Shown piece by piece: positions 9,263 through 19,154 of a stretch of DNA of 64,000 nt. The stretch comes from an uncultured Clostridia bacterium (GTDB taxonomy: Bacteria > Bacillota > Clostridia > TANB77 > CAG-508), in contig CALXPN010000004.1 in the NCBI GenBank assembly GCA_944390285.1, positions 62,001 through 126,000 of the forward strand. The letters run 5' to 3'. Numbering within the stretch: the stretch's first letter is position 1; the number at the start of each line of letters is the position of its first letter. The translations under genes were made by a program, and so were the position numbers. The notes under the pieces were generated by a model. That model did not search any database. It worked only from the letters and a program-made list of their open reading frames with translations, and was not told where the DNA came from.

Positions 9263-12200
9263 ATGTCTAAAATTTCAGATGAAACAATTGAAAAAGCAGT
9301 TGTATCTAAGAAAGATTCAGGAGTAAAAAGTTCATCAAAAACAATTAACAAAAAAAGAAAAATTAAAGATATAACTAAAAAATCTTCAAAAAAAATTATA
9401 CCTGAAGTTGAAAATATATCTAATACTTTATCTGAGAATGAAATTACTACAGTTACTCCTATAATTAAAGAAAATAAAGTAAAAAAAGAAGTTTCAAAAA
9501 CTAAAAAGAAAAGAACTTTATGTCTAAAAATAGATCATAAGGAAGAAAATAAGGAAAATAATCTTGATGATACTACAAATAACGTACTTTTAAATAATAT
9601 AGATGTTCCTCATATTGTAGATACTTCAGTAAATCAAAATTCACCTTTCTTTTATGAACCTTCTGTTTTCGAGAAATTTAATATAAATATAACATCTGTT
9701 GATGAAGATAATAGTAGTGAAATAGAAGAATCTCAAGAAGAATCAAAAGAAGTAGAAGTACAAGAAGAAACTATTACAAACGAATTTGTAGAACTTCCAC
9801 AAAAAGAAGTTTCTGAAGATGAATTTATAAATGAAAATATTGAAAAACAAGAAGAAAACACAAATACTGATGTAGCTCAAAAAGAAGATATTGTAATGGA
9901 TAATATCTCAAGTGATATACAAGAAGAAAACGATGGTATTACTGAAATTGAAAATATCATAAGTGCTGAAAATGACAATCTTAATGATGAAGAAATTTCT
10001 AAAGAATCTTCTTTTAAAAATGTGGCAGAATCTGTTGTTGGAAAATTTTTCGATAGTTCTATCCCTAATATAAATTCATCAAGTAATATTTCTCCTTTTT
10101 CAAAAATAAAAAAATCAATTTTTTCAAATATTTCTCCAATATTTAAAAAATTTACTTTTGAAGAAGCAAATATTATTAATAGTGAAAGAGAACTTGAAAA
10201 ATTAGAACAAAATGATAATTCTATAGAAAATGAAACAATTTTGAATATAAATAATAATACTGAATCTTCTATTGATATAACTTCTAATTTGGATAATATT
10301 TCTCAAAATGAATTAGAGAATGATTTTGAAATCTCAGCAAAATCAGTTTCTACATCTATTCCTGATGTAAAAACATCAAAAGAAAACATTTCAACAAATA
10401 ATAAAAACAATGAAGATTATGATATTAATGATGTTAATTATGAAAATATCATAACTTCAAAAAATGAAGATTATAAAAATACAATTTCTGATGCTGATAT
10501 TGAAAATGAATTAATTGAAGAGTTATTAGATAACGCAGATTTTATAGATGATGATATAGAAAATGATGAGAAAAGTACAATCTCTAATGAAGCCAAAGAA
10601 ATTCAAGAAAAAATTGAAAAAAATTTTAATAATATTGAAGAAAATATAGAAAACATAAATCTAGATACTAATAATAATGATGATGAATATAATGATGACT
10701 CTTTTTCAATAGAAGATTATTTTGGATTAAATAATTTAACAGATGAAGATAATCAAGAAATAAAAGAAGAAATCGAAAAAAATAAGATAAAACCAAAATC
10801 AGAATTAGAAGAAACTCAAGAAAATAATGAAGAAGAAATTATATCTACTGAAGATTTTGAAAAAAAATTCTTAGAAGACAATCAGAAAGATATTCCTTAT
10901 GCAAATTATAATAATGTACCTGAAGAAGAAAACTTACAAGAAAATGAAAATACTAATATCGAAAATGTAATTTCTGAAACTAATGAAACTACTGCTATCA
11001 ATGTACCAGATAATAATAAAGAAGAAATTTCTAAAGAAACAAATGAAATGAAAACTTCAGAACTTCCTGATGTTAATGAATTTTCTAAATTAATAGAAAA
11101 TTTTAATAAAACCATTTCTTCACTTTCTGAAAGAATTTCAACACTAGAAGCAGAAAAATCTAAATTGATTGAAGATTTAAATAATTCTAATAATACTCAA
11201 AATCATACTACTTCAGAAGATGCAGAATCTAAACAAGTTGAAGAAAATGAATTTGAACAAGAAATAAACGAAGATACTATAAAAAATGATAACTCAAAAT
11301 CTGTAGAAGATATTTTATCAGATGCATTTAACTCAAATGAAATTGATGATAATTTAAAAAATGAATTGCTTTCAGAAGTATTATCTTCAGAAATGGATGA
11401 AGAGCTTTTAAATGACTCAAATAACAACGCTAATAATCTAGAAAGTGTAAACAGCTCTGAAAATGAAATAGATGAAGATATTGTTGATGATGTTGACGAT
11501 ATTGATGAATCTCTTCTTCAAGATTTCCTATTAGAAAATATTTATAAAGAAGACCTTGAAAAAATTAGTAATTTAGAAATATCACCTGTTTCTGAAGATT
11601 CTTCAAATAATACTGATTCTAATGAAAAAACTGAAGAAACTATTACTTCTGCTGAAAATTCTGATAAAAATGAAACTTATGATGAAACTTCAGAATTTCA
11701 AAATATTAATACTGAAACTGAACCAATGTCTGATTTCTTAACAATAATAGATTCTTTATCTAAAACAATATCAGAATTAGAAGATTCACCTGATATAAAA
11801 AATAGTAAAAATGAACTTCCAGAAGAATTATCTGATGGAAATGGAAAAGCAATAAATATTTTAATAAATAAAGATGATATCTTTTCAATTTCAATTTTAA
11901 ATGAATCTTACGAGATTGTTGCTGATTTTGATGGTATTTCTGTTCTTTCAGAAAATATACATATATCAACACCAAAAAAGAACTTCTTTGTTAAAGTTGG
12001 AGAAAAGTATATTGAAATACATAATTATAAAGATTATTTTATAGTCAATACAAATTTTGAAGATGTACAATTTGCAAATGCAATAAATAATGTTTCATTT
12101 GCTAAAAAGAATAACAAAATAGAATTAAATATTAAAGAAGCTTTTAAACTTGTTTCAGTTAATAACACATTAGAACTTTCAATGTTAAATACTACTATTG

Positions 12201-12655
12201 CTGATATGTCTAAATCTGATGATTCACAAGAAATCAATGAAAATTCTATATGTGATAATAGAACTCTTCTAATATCAGAAGAAACACAAAAAGTTTATTT
12301 ACCTTATACTATAGAAGATGTTATGAAAAAACTAAATTCAAGTAATGAATATCAAACTCCAAAAGAAGTTATAGAAAATGAATATACTGTACCTCTTTCA
12401 ACATTTAAAATGCCTATAATTTCTAGATTTAAAGAAGCTTATAGATTTATGAGAATAAAAGAAAAAAGTTCTGTTTATGCAGCTTTAGATTTAGCACTAG
12501 AGTTAATGTTTAACTCAGATTTAAATCCTGCAATAATAAGAGCTGCAAAAGATTTAAAAGAGTTAAATATTTACCTAGATTGTTTATATGAAAATGAAAT
12601 AGATAAATTTGATTGTTTCAAAATAGTATATAAAGTATTACCAAAAATAAAATAA
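9263..12655 (+). CDS. Giant acidic low-complexity protein, unknown function
   Basis: 1,130 residues with a GGAGG Shine-Dalgarno 8 bases upstream of ATG 9263. Residues 1-90 are Lys-rich. Residues 100 to about 870 are extremely rich in Glu, Asn, Asp and Ser with little order, interrupted by a Phe/Ser/Lys patch near 250-300 and a coiled coil with heptads near 610-645. From about 870 the composition becomes normal, with a beta-rich domain up to about 980 and a helical domain at the C-terminus (about 1030-1130). No signal peptide or TM segment is visible. It is divergent from the surface operon, and a terminator shared with clpB follows it. I do not recognise the family. A scaffold or polar organising role is conceivable but unsupported. 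Confidence 0.85.
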   Translation: MSKISDETIEKAVVSKKDSGVKSSSKTINKKRKIKDITKKSSKKIIPEVENISNTLSENEITTVTPIIKENKVKKEVSKTKKKRTLCLKIDHKEENKENNLDDTTNNVLLNNIDVPHIVDTSVNQNSPFFYEPSVFEKFNINITSVDEDNSSEIEESQEESKEVEVQEETITNEFVELPQKEVSEDEFINENIEKQEENTNTDVAQKEDIVMDNISSDIQEENDGITEIENIISAENDNLNDEEISKESSFKNVAESVVGKFFDSSIPNINSSSNISPFSKIKKSIFSNISPIFKKFTFEEANIINSERELEKLEQNDNSIENETILNINNNTESSIDITSNLDNISQNELENDFEISAKSVSTSIPDVKTSKENISTNNKNNEDYDINDVNYENIITSKNEDYKNTISDADIENELIEELLDNADFIDDDIENDEKSTISNEAKEIQEKIEKNFNNIEENIENINLDTNNNDDEYNDDSFSIEDYFGLNNLTDEDNQEIKEEIEKNKIKPKSELEETQENNEEEIISTEDFEKKFLEDNQKDIPYANYNNVPEEENLQENENTNIENVISETNETTAINVPDNNKEEISKETNEMKTSELPDVNEFSKLIENFNKTISSLSERISTLEAEKSKLIEDLNNSNNTQNHTTSEDAESKQVEENEFEQEINEDTIKNDNSKSVEDILSDAFNSNEIDDNLKNELLSEVLSSEMDEELLNDSNNNANNLESVNSSENEIDEDIVDDVDDIDESLLQDFLLENIYKEDLEKISNLEISPVSEDSSNNTDSNEKTEETITSAENSDKNETYDETSEFQNINTETEPMSDFLTIIDSLSKTISELEDSPDIKNSKNELPEELSDGNGKAINILINKDDIFSISILNESYEIVADFDGISVLSENIHISTPKKNFFVKVGEKYIEIHNYKDYFIVNTNFEDVQFANAINNVSFAKKNNKIELNIKEAFKLVSVNNTLELSMLNTTIADMSKSDDSQEINENSICDNRTLLISEETQKVYLPYTIEDVMKKLNSSNEYQTPKEVIENEYTVPLSTFKMPIISRFKEAYRFMRIKEKSSVYAALDLALELMFNSDLNPAIIRAAKDLKELNIYLDCLYENEIDKFDCFKIVYKVLPKIK

Positions 12656-12660
12656 ATAAA

Positions 12661-12685
12661 AAATACCTCTTTTTAAGAGGTATTT
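12661..12685. terminator. Bidirectional terminator between the acidic protein gene and clpB
   Basis: A nine-base inverted repeat, AAATACCTC and GAGGTATTT, with a short loop and with A and T runs on the two sides. It lies between convergent genes. Confidence 0.85.
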
Positions 12686-12688
12686 TTA

Positions 12689-15343
12689 TTATTTTTCAGT
12701 TTTATTGCTTGGACTTGTTTCATTTGCTAAAACTTCTCTATCAATCTTATCTCTAATATTTAAACCATGAATCCTTTTATCATAATAAATTTCCACTTTA
12801 TCTCCTTCATTTATCTCATTTGCAATTATTTTTCTTGCAAGTAATGTTTCTACTTGTGTTTGTACAATTCTTTTTAATGGTCTTGCACCAAATTCTATAT
12901 TATACCCTTCTTCTACTAGCCATTTTACAGAATTTTTTGTAAATGAAAGATTTATTCCTTTATCTTTTACTCTTCTAATTACTCCTTTTAAGATTAATTC
13001 AACAATTCCATAAACAACTTGTTTATCTAATGCTTTAAAATATATTATTTCATCTAATCTATTCAAGAATTCTGGTCTAAAATTCTGTTTTAGTAAAGCA
13101 TCAATTTTATTTCTTGCTTCTTCTGTAATTTCTTTATATTTTTCTATACTATCTAATATTAGTTGTGAACCCAAATTAGAAGTTAAAATTATTACTGTAT
13201 TTTTGAAGTCTATAAGTCTTCCCTGAGAATCTGTTACTCTACCATCATCTAATATTTGTAAGAAAATATTAAACACATCTGGATGAGCTTTTTCTATTTC
13301 ATCAAATAAAACTACTGAATATGGTCTTCTTCTTACTGCTTCTGTAAGCTGACCACCTTCTTCATATCCAACATATCCTGGAGGAGCTCCTATTAATCTT
13401 GTTACACTAAATTTTTCCATATATTCAGACATATCTATTCTTATCATGTTTTTTTCATCATCAAAAAGTGTTGCAGCAAGTGTTTTTGCAAGCTCTGTTT
13501 TTCCAACGCCAGTAGGTCCTAAAAATAGGAATGAACCTATAGGTCTATTTGGATTTGCAATTCCAGCTCTCGCTCTTAAAATTGCTTCACTTACTTTTTT
13601 TACTGCTTCATCTTGTCCAACTACTCTTTCATGTAGAATATCTTCTAAATGTAATAATTTTTGTTTTTCACCCTCTGCTAATTTTGAAACTGGAATTCCT
13701 GTCCACTTAGAAACAACATTCGCAATTTCTTCTTCTGTAACTTTATTTCTAAGTAATGTATTTTTTCCTTGTGTTTTTTCTACTTCTTTTTCCTCTTGTT
13801 CTAAAACCTTTTTTAAATTTGGAAGAGTTGAATATTTAAGTTCTGCAGCTTTATTTAAATCATAATTTCTTTCTGCTTTTTCTATTTCTGCATTTACTTC
13901 ATCTATTTTCTCTTTTAATTTTTGAATTTTTGAAATATTTTTCTTTTCATCTTCCCATTTTAATTTCATGTCCTGGAATTTTTCTCTAGCTTTGGCAAGT
14001 TCATTTCTTAAATTTTGCAAACGTTTTTGAGCTTTGGGATCATCTTCTTCTCTTTCTAAAGATTTTTCTTCTATTTCATATTGCATTATTTTTCTAGAAA
14101 TAACATCAAGTTCTGTTGGCATAGATTCTACTTCACTTCTAATCATTGCACAAGCTTCATCTATTAAATCTATAGCTTTATCTGGTAAATACCTATCAGT
14201 TATATATCTATTTGAAAGAGTTGCAGCTGCAATTAAAGCAGAATCTTGAATTTTTACACCATGGAAGATTTCGAATTTTTCTTGAATTCCACGTAATATT
14301 GTTATTGTATCTGCCACAGATGGCTCTTCAACAAGAACTTGTTGAAAACGTCTTGTTAAGGCTGGATCTTTTTCTATATATTCTCTATATTCATCAAGTG
14401 TAGTTGCACCTACACAATGAAGCTCACCTCTTGCTAAACGTGGTTTTAAAAGATTACTAGCATCCATTGCACCTTCTGATTTTCCAGCACCAACTAAATT
14501 ATGAATTTCATCTATAAATAAAATAATATTACCTTCACTTTTATCTATTTCTTTTAAAACACTTGTTAATCTTTCCTCAAATTCTCCTTTATACTTAGCA
14601 CCTGCTACTAATAATCCTAAATCTAGTTCAAATATCGTTTTACCTTTTAAACTTGTTGGAACATCTCCTCTTACAATTCGTTGAGCTAGACCTTCTACTA
14701 TTGCTGTTTTACCAACACCAGGTTCACCTATTAAAACAGGATTATTTTTTGTTTTACGAGATAATATTCTTATAACATTTCTAATTTCATCATCTCTACC
14801 AATTACAGGATTTAATTTATTTTGTTTTGCAAGATCTGTAATGTTTTTTCCAAACCTTCCAAGTACATCATATGTATTTTCAGGTGTATCTGAATTTACA
14901 GAAACATTTCCTCTTATATCTTTTAATGCAACTAAAAATTTATGTTTATCTATTTTAAATGATTTTAAAATTTTCTTTAAATTATCAGTTCCATATTCAA
15001 ATACCCCAAGCATTAAATGCTCAACTGATATAAATTCATCTTTCATTGACTTTGCTTGTTTTTCTGATTCATCTAATATTTTTTCTACTTCTCTTGAAAA
15101 TCTTAAAGCTACTGAACCAGAAACTTTAGGCATTTTATCAATTTCAGTTTTTATTACTGATTCTAATGTTCTAACATCTACATCCATCTTTTTAAATAAT
15201 AATGTAACAATTCCTTGTTTATCCTCTAAAAAAGCCTCCATTAAATGAAAATCTGTTATCTCTGCATTATTATTTCCAGTAGTAAGATTGCTTGCTACTG
15301 TTATTACTTCTTTTGATTTTTCTGTAAAATTTGAAACATTCAT
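12689..15343 (-). CDS. clpB: ATP-dependent chaperone ClpB
   Basis: About 884 residues, the usual ClpB length. Order: Clp-N repeats (1-145), first AAA+ with Walker A GEPGVGKT (about 206-213), a long coiled-coil middle domain (about 400-520) that distinguishes ClpB from ClpA/C, second AAA+ with GPTGVGKT, and the C-terminal small domain. ClpB disaggregates heat-damaged proteins with DnaK in the cytoplasm. I place the start at ATG 15343 (MNVSNFTEK), 8 bases after AAGGAG. A GTG nine bases upstream abuts that site and is less likely. It follows the DUF6056-like gene by about 22 bases. I see no CIRCE element. Confidence 0.97.
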   Translation of the reverse strand: MNVSNFTEKSKEVITVASNLTTGNNNAEITDFHLMEAFLEDKQGIVTLLFKKMDVDVRTLESVIKTEIDKMPKVSGSVALRFSREVEKILDESEKQAKSMKDEFISVEHLMLGVFEYGTDNLKKILKSFKIDKHKFLVALKDIRGNVSVNSDTPENTYDVLGRFGKNITDLAKQNKLNPVIGRDDEIRNVIRILSRKTKNNPVLIGEPGVGKTAIVEGLAQRIVRGDVPTSLKGKTIFELDLGLLVAGAKYKGEFEERLTSVLKEIDKSEGNIILFIDEIHNLVGAGKSEGAMDASNLLKPRLARGELHCVGATTLDEYREYIEKDPALTRRFQQVLVEEPSVADTITILRGIQEKFEIFHGVKIQDSALIAAATLSNRYITDRYLPDKAIDLIDEACAMIRSEVESMPTELDVISRKIMQYEIEEKSLEREEDDPKAQKRLQNLRNELAKAREKFQDMKLKWEDEKKNISKIQKLKEKIDEVNAEIEKAERNYDLNKAAELKYSTLPNLKKVLEQEEKEVEKTQGKNTLLRNKVTEEEIANVVSKWTGIPVSKLAEGEKQKLLHLEDILHERVVGQDEAVKKVSEAILRARAGIANPNRPIGSFLFLGPTGVGKTELAKTLAATLFDDEKNMIRIDMSEYMEKFSVTRLIGAPPGYVGYEEGGQLTEAVRRRPYSVVLFDEIEKAHPDVFNIFLQILDDGRVTDSQGRLIDFKNTVIILTSNLGSQLILDSIEKYKEITEEARNKIDALLKQNFRPEFLNRLDEIIYFKALDKQVVYGIVELILKGVIRRVKDKGINLSFTKNSVKWLVEEGYNIEFGARPLKRIVQTQVETLLARKIIANEINEGDKVEIYYDKRIHGLNIRDKIDREVLANETSPSNKTEK

Positions 15344-15365
15344 AAATATCACTCCTTACTACATT

Positions 15366-16736
15366 TTACTTTTGTGTGAATAAAATACATAATAGTACAT
15401 TTATATATTGGAATACACCTGCACATTTTATAATTGCTTCTGTTCTCCTTTGTACTTTCTTTTCCTGTTTATCTGTTTTCTTTATAAATTCTTGCCATAT
15501 TAAAATACTTACTATTATCATTGCAAATTCAAAAAATATCATTGATCTTTCAACTGAACTAAATACAGTTGGAGAAAATCCAATAATTATTTTAGATGCA
15601 AGTCCTACTAAAAATACTAATATTGCAATATTATTTTTAAGATTTCCAAAAATTAATAATATTGATAAACACATACAAATAAAATTTGTAAAAGCAAATA
15701 TTAATGGAATAGCATTTAAAAGATTATTACTATTTGCTGCAGTTAGAGTTATTTCTTGTGAAGTTATCAATTCTCTAAATGATCCAAAATATGGAAAAAC
15801 TGTATTTGTTATACTAGGTGTAATTCCAAATAATAATATTGAAAAAAATGGAATTAATGCGACTATTCTATATAATTTTTCTTTATAATTAGAAAAAATA
15901 TATACAACAATTAAGAAATTAAGTAATAAAAAAACCAAATTTCTTTTTTCTATAATAAATCCCATTGTTGATGTTAAACCAAGTGAAAATTTATCTAAAA
16001 ATGTAAGCATTTCAAAATCTTTAAAAATTTCTCTAATTTCTTGTTCATTTCTAACATAATTTCCTGGACAAGTTAATATAAAAATAATACTTCCAATTGC
16101 TAAAATAGATTGCACTATCATATATGGATGTATTTTTTTATTTTTAATAATCATTAAAATTGTAAATAGTATATATGTACCACATAAAATACTACAAGTT
16201 TGCTCTTGATTTGCTGAAAAAATTAAAGAAATTGTATACAAAGGATATTCCCAAAACTTCAATTTTTCTCCATCCCAAATTTTTCTAATTGGAATAAGTG
16301 CAAATAAACAAGTAGCAAGTGGCCACATGTAATTTACTGTTGTTGCAGCCCAACCTGCACTATTCATAGCATTTAATGGATATATTAAAATCATAAATAA
16401 AAGCATAAAATTATTTTGTTTTTTATCTTCTTTTATAAAAATTCTCGAAATTGAATATCCTACTAAAGTAACCATTAAAGCTTCTAACAATATCCATAAA
16501 TATTTAGATATTTTAAGTACTAAACAAAGAACAAACTCTATTAGAAATCTTGAAGTCCATGTATAATATCTTGGTCCTACATATGATAATATACTTGTTC
16601 CTGTAACACTTTCTAAAAAAGTTTTGTCATCATATTTGTTTGGTGTTATAAACATTGTAAGAATTAATTCCAGTATAAATAATAGAAATATTGCTCCTCT
16701 TCCATTTTGAAAAAACTTAGTTATTTTTTCTTTCAT
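15366..16736 (-). CDS. Polytopic membrane protein, DUF6056-like
   Basis: 456 residues with about ten to twelve hydrophobic segments spread over the whole length. An early extracytoplasmic loop contains a YTWTSRFLIE segment, seen in DUF6056 proteins, a group thought to be related to membrane glycosyltransferases that use lipid-linked sugars. The family call is moderate. No cytoplasmic catalytic domain is visible. It lies downstream of the 158-residue membrane protein and upstream of clpB on the same strand, and a role in cell-envelope glycans is only inferred. Confidence 0.65.
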   Translation of the reverse strand: MKEKITKFFQNGRGAIFLLFILELILTMFITPNKYDDKTFLESVTGTSILSYVGPRYYTWTSRFLIEFVLCLVLKISKYLWILLEALMVTLVGYSISRIFIKEDKKQNNFMLLFMILIYPLNAMNSAGWAATTVNYMWPLATCLFALIPIRKIWDGEKLKFWEYPLYTISLIFSANQEQTCSILCGTYILFTILMIIKNKKIHPYMIVQSILAIGSIIFILTCPGNYVRNEQEIREIFKDFEMLTFLDKFSLGLTSTMGFIIEKRNLVFLLLNFLIVVYIFSNYKEKLYRIVALIPFFSILLFGITPSITNTVFPYFGSFRELITSQEITLTAANSNNLLNAIPLIFAFTNFICMCLSILLIFGNLKNNIAILVFLVGLASKIIIGFSPTVFSSVERSMIFFEFAMIIVSILIWQEFIKKTDKQEKKVQRRTEAIIKCAGVFQYINVLLCILFTQK

Positions 16737-16759
16737 TTTTTATTCCATCCCTCTAAATT

Positions 16760-17236
16760 TTATAATTCTACTGATATTAAAGTAAAAGCTAATATATCTG
16801 ATGTATCATTTTGGTATAAAACATATATATCATACATTCCTTTAGGAATTCCAAAGAGTAAACATTGAGCATGAAGTCCTGCCATTTTATGTTCTTCTTC
16901 TTGAATATTTATGTTTTCTTCCATTTTTGTTCTCATTAAATACATATTTCCTGTTTCTTGATTTTTAAGTACATAATTACAATTTACTTTTCCAATTGGT
17001 TCACCTTCTTTATATGCCCAACCTGCTATTTCTAATTTTTTTCCATCATGTTCTAATATATCTATATGTGTATTTATCCCTTCATCATTTACAGAGGTAT
17101 TTGGTCCTAAAGCATATGATTTAAAAATCAAAAGAGAACTCATAGTAAATGCCATATATATAATAACCAAAATTATACAAACTATTAATATCTTTACATA
17201 TAGTTTATGAGTAATTTCTATATCTAAAAACTCCAT
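16760..17236 (-). CDS. Single-pass membrane protein with exported beta domain, unknown
   Basis: 158 residues. One TM at about 16-38 anchors an extracytoplasmic domain of about 110 residues with GWAYKEG and an alternating beta pattern. I do not recognise it. It precedes the DUF6056-like gene on the same strand, and the two may act together at the envelope. No catalytic motif is visible. Confidence 0.6.
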   Translation of the reverse strand: MEFLDIEITHKLYVKILIVCIILVIIYMAFTMSSLLIFKSYALGPNTSVNDEGINTHIDILEHDGKKLEIAGWAYKEGEPIGKVNCNYVLKNQETGNMYLMRTKMEENINIQEEEHKMAGLHAQCLLFGIPKGMYDIYVLYQNDTSDILAFTLISVEL

Positions 17237-17299
17237 TTTTTTCTCCTAAAAGTCTTTTTATTCAATAGTTATTTTAACACATATTCTATTTTTATTCAA

Positions 17300-18082
17300 T
17301 CATTTTTCAAACTCATTTATATTTTTAAATTCATATCCCATTTCTCTTGTTTTTTTTATGACATCATCTAAAATAATACTATTATCTTTTGAAGTTGCAT
17401 GAAGTAATAATACACAGCCATTGTGAATGTTATCTAATATTTTATTTTTTCCATATTCTTCTCTATTTTGTTTTTCATTATCCCAATCATCATATGCAGA
17501 AGACCACATAACTGTTGTATAATTTAATTTTGTAACAATATCTATTACTCTTTGACTAAATTCTCCTTTTGGTGGTCTAAAATACTTCATTTCATATCCG
17601 AATTTTTCAAATACAGCATTATGCAAATCCATTATTTCTTTTTTTATTTCTTCATCACTTAAATTTGGTAAACATTTATGATTTACTGTATGATTTCCTA
17701 CTATATGTCCTTCTTCTATCATTCTTTTTACAATATCACTTGAAGTATTTAAATAATGTGCAGTAATAAAGAATGTTGCTTTTACATTATTTTCTTTTAA
17801 TACATCTAAAATTTTTTCCGTATACCCTTGTTCATATCCACAATCAAAAGTTAGATATACGAAATTACTTTCTTTATTTCCCATTGCAATACCATCATAA
17901 TCTTTTATTACTTTTTCACTTGCTGTATCTAATGTAGATTGTTCATGATTTTCTCCTCTCCTAAATCCCCAAGCAAGTATATCATTATTTAAAGTATTAG
18001 CTTGTGAATATAAAGAAAATTGCACTATGCATACTAAAAGTAATAAGAAAGCACAAAAATGTCTAATAATCTTTTCCTTCAT
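17300..18082 (-). CDS. pdaA: PdaA-type polysaccharide (N-acetylmuramic acid) deacetylase
   Basis: 260 residues: a signal peptide (about 1-29), a WGFRRG motif typical of PdaA, then a NodB-type deacetylase domain. Visible motifs are LTFDCGYE (catalytic Asp in motif 1), HTVNH (the metal-binding His-x3-His of motif 2), YFRPPKGEFS (motif 3) and LLLHA (motif 5). PdaA removes acetyl groups from muramic acid to start muramic-delta-lactam formation in spore cortex, which fits the spoVA genes elsewhere in the window. ATG 18082 has an AAGGAGGAG Shine-Dalgarno. Family assignment is strong. Confidence 0.9.
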   Translation of the reverse strand: MKEKIIRHFCAFLLLLVCIVQFSLYSQANTLNNDILAWGFRRGENHEQSTLDTASEKVIKDYDGIAMGNKESNFVYLTFDCGYEQGYTEKILDVLKENNVKATFFITAHYLNTSSDIVKRMIEEGHIVGNHTVNHKCLPNLSDEEIKKEIMDLHNAVFEKFGYEMKYFRPPKGEFSQRVIDIVTKLNYTTVMWSSAYDDWDNEKQNREEYGKNKILDNIHNGCVLLLHATSKDNSIILDDVIKKTREMGYEFKNINEFEK

Positions 18083-18185
18083 AAACTCCTCCTTTTATAA
18101 ATTTTATCATCTTTATACAAAGTTATTCTATAAAAGTTTATTTATGAAATTTTTTATAAACTATTATCTATAATATCGAAATAAA

Positions 18186-18228
18186 AAACCCTCGGACATG
18201 ATTTTCATCATTTATCCAAGGGTGAAAG
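18186..18228 (-). terminator. Terminator after hflC
   Basis: An inverted repeat, ACCCTCGGA and TCCAAGGGT, with a loop of about 19 bases. It is followed on the minus strand by a T run. It ends the hflK-hflC cassette. G+C is higher than in native terminators nearby. Confidence 0.7.
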
Positions 18229-18266
18229 GATTTAAGTTATTTGTAAATATTCCCAAAAAATTAATT

Positions 18267-19142
18267 TCAGCCAGCCGTATTATTTAAAATATCATATAAT
18301 GGTGAATCTTTGTCTATTACCACTGTACCACCATTTTTCAGCGAATTCTTTAATGCTTCAAGTTCTATCATGAAGTCATAGAATTCTTGTCTTTCTGCTG
18401 ACTTTCCATAACTTTCGGCAAGTATGCTATAATACTCTTGTTCACCTTGAGCTATGGTATCTGCTGCAGTTACTTCTGCTTCTGACACAATTTTTTTCAC
18501 GTCAGCGTCTGCTTGCGTTTTTATTGTGTTTGCCTCTTTTTCGCCTTCTGCAGTATATTCAGCCGCAATGGTGTTTCTCTCAGAAATCATACGGTTGTAA
18601 ACAGCTTGTTTGTTATCATCAGGAAGATCGAGTACTTTTACTTCCATTTTTGTAACTTTAATGCCATATGATGTTAAATTATCGATCTCCTTTAGAATAT
18701 TTCCTCCTAAAGATCCATCTTTACCACCAATTACATCTTCTTGTGTTTTTGAAGAAATGTAATTTTTCATAGCATTGTAAGTCGCAACGTTTATTCGCGA
18801 CTCAGCTACAGTTTCCGAACTCAAAGTCTGATAATATTTTTTTGAGTCCGTTACCCTCCATGTTACATAACAATTGCTTATCATGGTTTTTTTATCAGAG
18901 GTTATAACTTCTGTTGAAGGTAGATCATATAATCTTTCTCCAACAAAAATTTCCTTTTTACTCTGGATGAAAGGAATCGTAAAATATATTCCTTCATCTT
19001 TTTTGTTATCAACTACTTTACCAAACTGAAGTATTAATACTTCCTGGTCTTTTATATTATAGTTAATAACAAAAATACTTGATATGAGTACCACCAGTAT
19101 AGCAATCACTGCACCAGCAATTACTTTTGCATTTTTTTTCAT
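18267..19142 (-). CDS. hflC: HflC-like SPFH/band-7 membrane protein
   Basis: 291 residues. One N-terminal TM (about 7-27) is followed by an SPFH (prohibitin/band 7) domain with VLILQFGKVV, GIYFTIPF, ARINVATYN-like and LDLPDDN segments, then an Ala/Glu-rich coiled coil (about 195-245). HflC and HflK form a membrane complex that in proteobacteria modulates FtsH. The gene is 13 bases after hflK, with a GGAGGG Shine-Dalgarno. Its base composition and codon use (GCG, CTG, GTC) are clearly richer in G+C than in flanking genes, suggesting transfer. It contains no CGG codon. Confidence 0.85.
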   Translation of the reverse strand: MKKNAKVIAGAVIAILVVLISSIFVINYNIKDQEVLILQFGKVVDNKKDEGIYFTIPFIQSKKEIFVGERLYDLPSTEVITSDKKTMISNCYVTWRVTDSKKYYQTLSSETVAESRINVATYNAMKNYISSKTQEDVIGGKDGSLGGNILKEIDNLTSYGIKVTKMEVKVLDLPDDNKQAVYNRMISERNTIAAEYTAEGEKEANTIKTQADADVKKIVSEAEVTAADTIAQGEQEYYSILAESYGKSAERQEFYDFMIELEALKNSLKNGGTVVIDKDSPLYDILNNTAG

Positions 19143-19154
19143 AGTTTTTCCCTC

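Noticed and set aside
13446..13865. Plus-strand frame of 139 codons inside clpB
   Set aside because: Antisense shadow of clpB with no ribosome site.
15376..15888. Plus-strand frame of 170 codons inside the DUF6056-like gene
   Set aside because: Antisense shadow in AT-rich DNA; no ribosome site and no recognisable domain.
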